Shown here piece by piece: positions 15,640 to 16,754 of a DNA stretch of 16,754 nt. The stretch spans positions 1 to 16,754 of the forward strand of contig JBJFCE010000023.1 of the NCBI GenBank assembly GCA_051888775.1. Direction: 5' to 3'. Each line of letters opens with the position of its first letter. Positions within the stretch are counted from its first letter, which is position 1. The translations under genes were made by a program, and so were the position numbers. The stretch is from JBJFCE01 sp051888775 (lineage in GTDB: Bacteria; Bacillota; Clostridia; Lachnospirales; Lachnospiraceae). A model generated the notes under the pieces. The model saw only the letters and a list, made by a program, of their open reading frames with translations, did not search any database and was not told the origin of the DNA.

Positions 15640-15864
15640 ATGAGTGACTTAACTGCTTCATCCTGTGGATGCGGAAATTCAACAAGAGACAACAACTGTG
15701 GATGTGGTATTTTATGGATCATCATCCTGCTGGCATTATGCGGCGGAAATGACTGCGGCTGTGGTTTCGGCTTAGGCAGAAGACACGATGACGACAATAA
15801 CTGCTGCGAATGGATCATCCTTCTTCTGATCCTCTCCTGCTGCGGCGGCTGTAACTTCTGCTAA
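15640..15864 (+). CDS. Small Cys/Gly-rich hydrophobic protein ('chorion class' high-cysteine type)
   Basis: A 74-residue protein with 13 cysteines, many in CGCG, CC or CCGGC clusters, separated by two strongly hydrophobic segments (WIIILLAL and WIILLLIL). The two halves are an internal duplication: each has DNNC, a short spacer, W-I-I-rich helix, then a C(C)GG cluster and terminal Cys. A His/Asp-rich turn (RRHDDDNN) joins them. There is no signal peptide. It resembles the small proteins annotated in Lachnospiraceae as chorion-class high-cysteine proteins and, loosely, small Gly-rich spore-coat proteins. The function is unknown; a cross-linked coat or membrane-associated role is inferred from composition and the sigma-K-like promoter. 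The start is supported by GGAGG (15629-15633), 6 nt before the ATG. It is divergent from the sortase operon, and two antisense frames over it are shadows. Confidence 0.8.
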   Translation: MSDLTASSCGCGNSTRDNNCGCGILWIIILLALCGGNDCGCGFGLGRRHDDDNNCCEWIILLLILSCCGGCNFC

Positions 15865-15874
15865 TTCCTTTTTT

Positions 15875-15902
15875 CGGGCGGGGCTATAAATTGCCCTGCC
15901 CG
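15875..15902 (+). other. GC-rich stem-loop after the cysteine-rich gene
   Basis: A 10-bp stem (15875-15884 with 15893-15902, one G-T wobble) encloses the loop TATAAATT. Its T6 tract lies before the stem (15869-15874) and only a weak T-rich stretch follows, so it is not a standard terminator on the plus strand. It could be an inefficient terminator or an mRNA-end stabiliser. Confidence 0.45.
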
Positions 15903-15944
15903 GAATCTTTCCGAATCCTTTTCTTCTCGAATCCGTCCACCCTG

Positions 15945-15953
15945 CATACAATA
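15945..15953 (+). promoter_or_regulatory. Sigma-E-like -10 element before the 220-residue protein gene
   Basis: CATACAATA matches the mother-cell -10 patterns CATACANT (sigma-E) and CATANNNTA (sigma-K) and is placed about 25 nt before the ATG at 15979. No clear -35 of either kind is seen. The overlapping TACAAT could be a sigma-A -10, but the bases at the -35 position (TTCTCG) match poorly. Confidence 0.35.
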
Positions 15954-15978
15954 TGGTAAAGACAGGAAGCACGTTTCT

Positions 15979-16641
15979 ATGGAGCCAATCTATCCAAACA
16001 GTTCCGACAACTGCACAGAGACAGACGATGCCTTTGAACTGCGTTTCAGCACGCGTCCGTTACGAATTCTGAAGTTGCTCACACCGTTTCTGCCTGTCGA
16101 TATCCAGCCTGCGCTTGCCATTATGATACGTCTGCAGGAACTTAAGCTGGTTCTGCACGGTTTTCATATCACGGGAAGGCATACATTTCCGGCATTATTC
16201 AGTGCCGAAGCCGGACAGGGAAATACAAATTCACATGACGGTCCCGATTCTTTTTCTCCCGAACTGATGAATCGTCTGTTAAAAAAAATCGACCCGCTCT
16301 TACTTCCGGAAGAGCAAAAGGAAATCGGAAAGATCAAACAGATGCTGCAAATGCTGGAAACCTATAAGCAGTTGGAGCCTTACATGTCCATGTTTTCACA
16401 GATGAGTTCCATGTTCCAGACAGAGGAAGAACAAAAGACACCGGAGGAAGATGTGCAAAAAGCATCCGATGACGCGGATGAGCTATCGGATTGTAATCAG
16501 GCAAAACAGCATACTTCTAATGACACAGGCGTATTCCCCGGGAATCTTATGAGCATGCTGTCCCCCGATATGATACAGAATCTTGGGAGCCTGATGCAGA
16601 TTTTTACACCCGATAACACTTCAGAAACAGATCATATCTAG
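15979..16641 (+). CDS. Uncharacterised helical, acidic-tailed protein (220 aa)
   Basis: I do not recognise a family. The start ATG has AGGAAG about 9 nt upstream. Residues 20-65 are moderately hydrophobic (RILKLLTPFLPVDIQPALAIMIRLQEL) but too broken for a clear membrane helix; there is no signal peptide. Residues about 92-145 are predicted helical and Met/Gln-rich (MLQMLETYKQLEPYMSMFSQM). A low-complexity acidic segment (about 148-185) is followed by a C-terminal repeat of the helical theme (MSMLSPDMIQNLGSLMQIF). The pattern suggests a soluble, possibly self-associating protein. It sits 114 bp after the cysteine-rich gene in the same direction, with a sporulation-like -10 in between, so a sporulation role is conceivable but not shown. 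Codon use and a clean RBS support it as a real gene. Confidence 0.7.
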   Translation: MEPIYPNSSDNCTETDDAFELRFSTRPLRILKLLTPFLPVDIQPALAIMIRLQELKLVLHGFHITGRHTFPALFSAEAGQGNTNSHDGPDSFSPELMNRLLKKIDPLLLPEEQKEIGKIKQMLQMLETYKQLEPYMSMFSQMSSMFQTEEEQKTPEEDVQKASDDADELSDCNQAKQHTSNDTGVFPGNLMSMLSPDMIQNLGSLMQIFTPDNTSETDHI

Positions 16642-16754
16642 TCGATTGCGAAACTCTGTCCGTAAGGCGAAACCGGTGCTGATAGGCCTATCGGTGACCG
16701 GCACGCTTTCGCTACACCTCGTCCGTAACGGTACGTAAGGTGCCAAAATACGGC
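16642..16754. repeat. GC-rich intergenic element with dyad symmetry at the right edge
   Basis: No ORF is present. The tract contains GATAGGCCTATC inside CCGGT...ACCGG, itself inside GCGAAA...TTTCGC (about 16668-16712), an imperfect long hairpin. GTCCGTAA occurs twice in direct orientation (16658-16665 and 16721-16728). Words CCGGCAC, TTTCG and GTCCGT recur, in the same order when reverse-complemented, at 5-42 of the window. It may be a member of a dispersed intergenic repeat family; no long T-run marks a terminator for the preceding gene. Confidence 0.4.

Noticed and set aside
15582..15972. Two minus-strand frames of 78 and 66 codons over the cysteine-rich gene
   Set aside because: Neither has a good RBS or recognisable features, while the plus-strand frame has GGAGG at the right distance and an internally repeated protein pattern.

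Overview
The window looks like chromosomal DNA of a low-to-mid G+C Firmicute, most likely an anaerobic gut member of the Lachnospiraceae. This rests on GGAGG ribosome-binding sites, sigma-A-like promoters, BspA-type leucine-rich-repeat (LRR_5) surface proteins with a class B sortase, a small cysteine-rich 'chorion class'-like protein, and an oxidative-branch citrate module with an HMGL-like (probably Re-type) citrate synthase. The taxon is inferred from gene content; no rRNA or tRNA gene is present.

Layout. (1) 1-238: GC-rich intergenic edge, then an extended -10 promoter for an ABC-F ATPase (239-2224, +). (2) 2207-2244: a hairpin shared by two convergent transcription units. (3) 5678-2243, minus strand: a compact three-gene operon of HMGL-like citrate synthase, GntR/FCD regulator and NADP-isocitrate dehydrogenase. 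It is driven by a near-consensus promoter embedded in a perfect 40-bp palindrome, probably the operator of the GntR protein. (4) 6600-5680, minus: a small subtilase without a signal peptide. (5) 15428-6680, minus: a sortase operon of class B sortase, a 1516-residue LRR wall protein and a 990-residue LRR wall protein. Gaps are 22 and 12 bp, and a strong hairpin ends the unit. (6) 15584-16641, plus, divergent from the sortase: a 74-residue protein with 13 cysteines and a 220-residue protein of unknown function. Each is preceded by a -10 element resembling those of the mother-cell sporulation factors sigma-K and sigma-E. (7) 16642-16754: a GC-rich edge with imperfect dyad symmetry, sharing words in inverted orientation with the left edge.

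How the genes work together. In the citrate operon, oxaloacetate plus acetyl-CoA would give citrate, and (with an aconitase encoded elsewhere) isocitrate would give 2-oxoglutarate and NADPH, feeding glutamate synthesis. The FCD-domain regulator between the two enzymes would sense a carboxylate and control its own operon. In the sortase operon, the first gene probably anchors the two downstream products: both end in a PxTGD motif exactly 39 residues from the C-terminus, followed by a membrane segment and basic tail, and both carry the same globular domain just before the anchor.

The most notable items are the 40-bp operator/promoter, the self-contained sortase/LRR cassette with its shared wall-proximal domain, and the sporulation-like promoters before the cysteine-rich protein. 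No CRISPR array, insertion sequence, prophage or RNA gene was seen.
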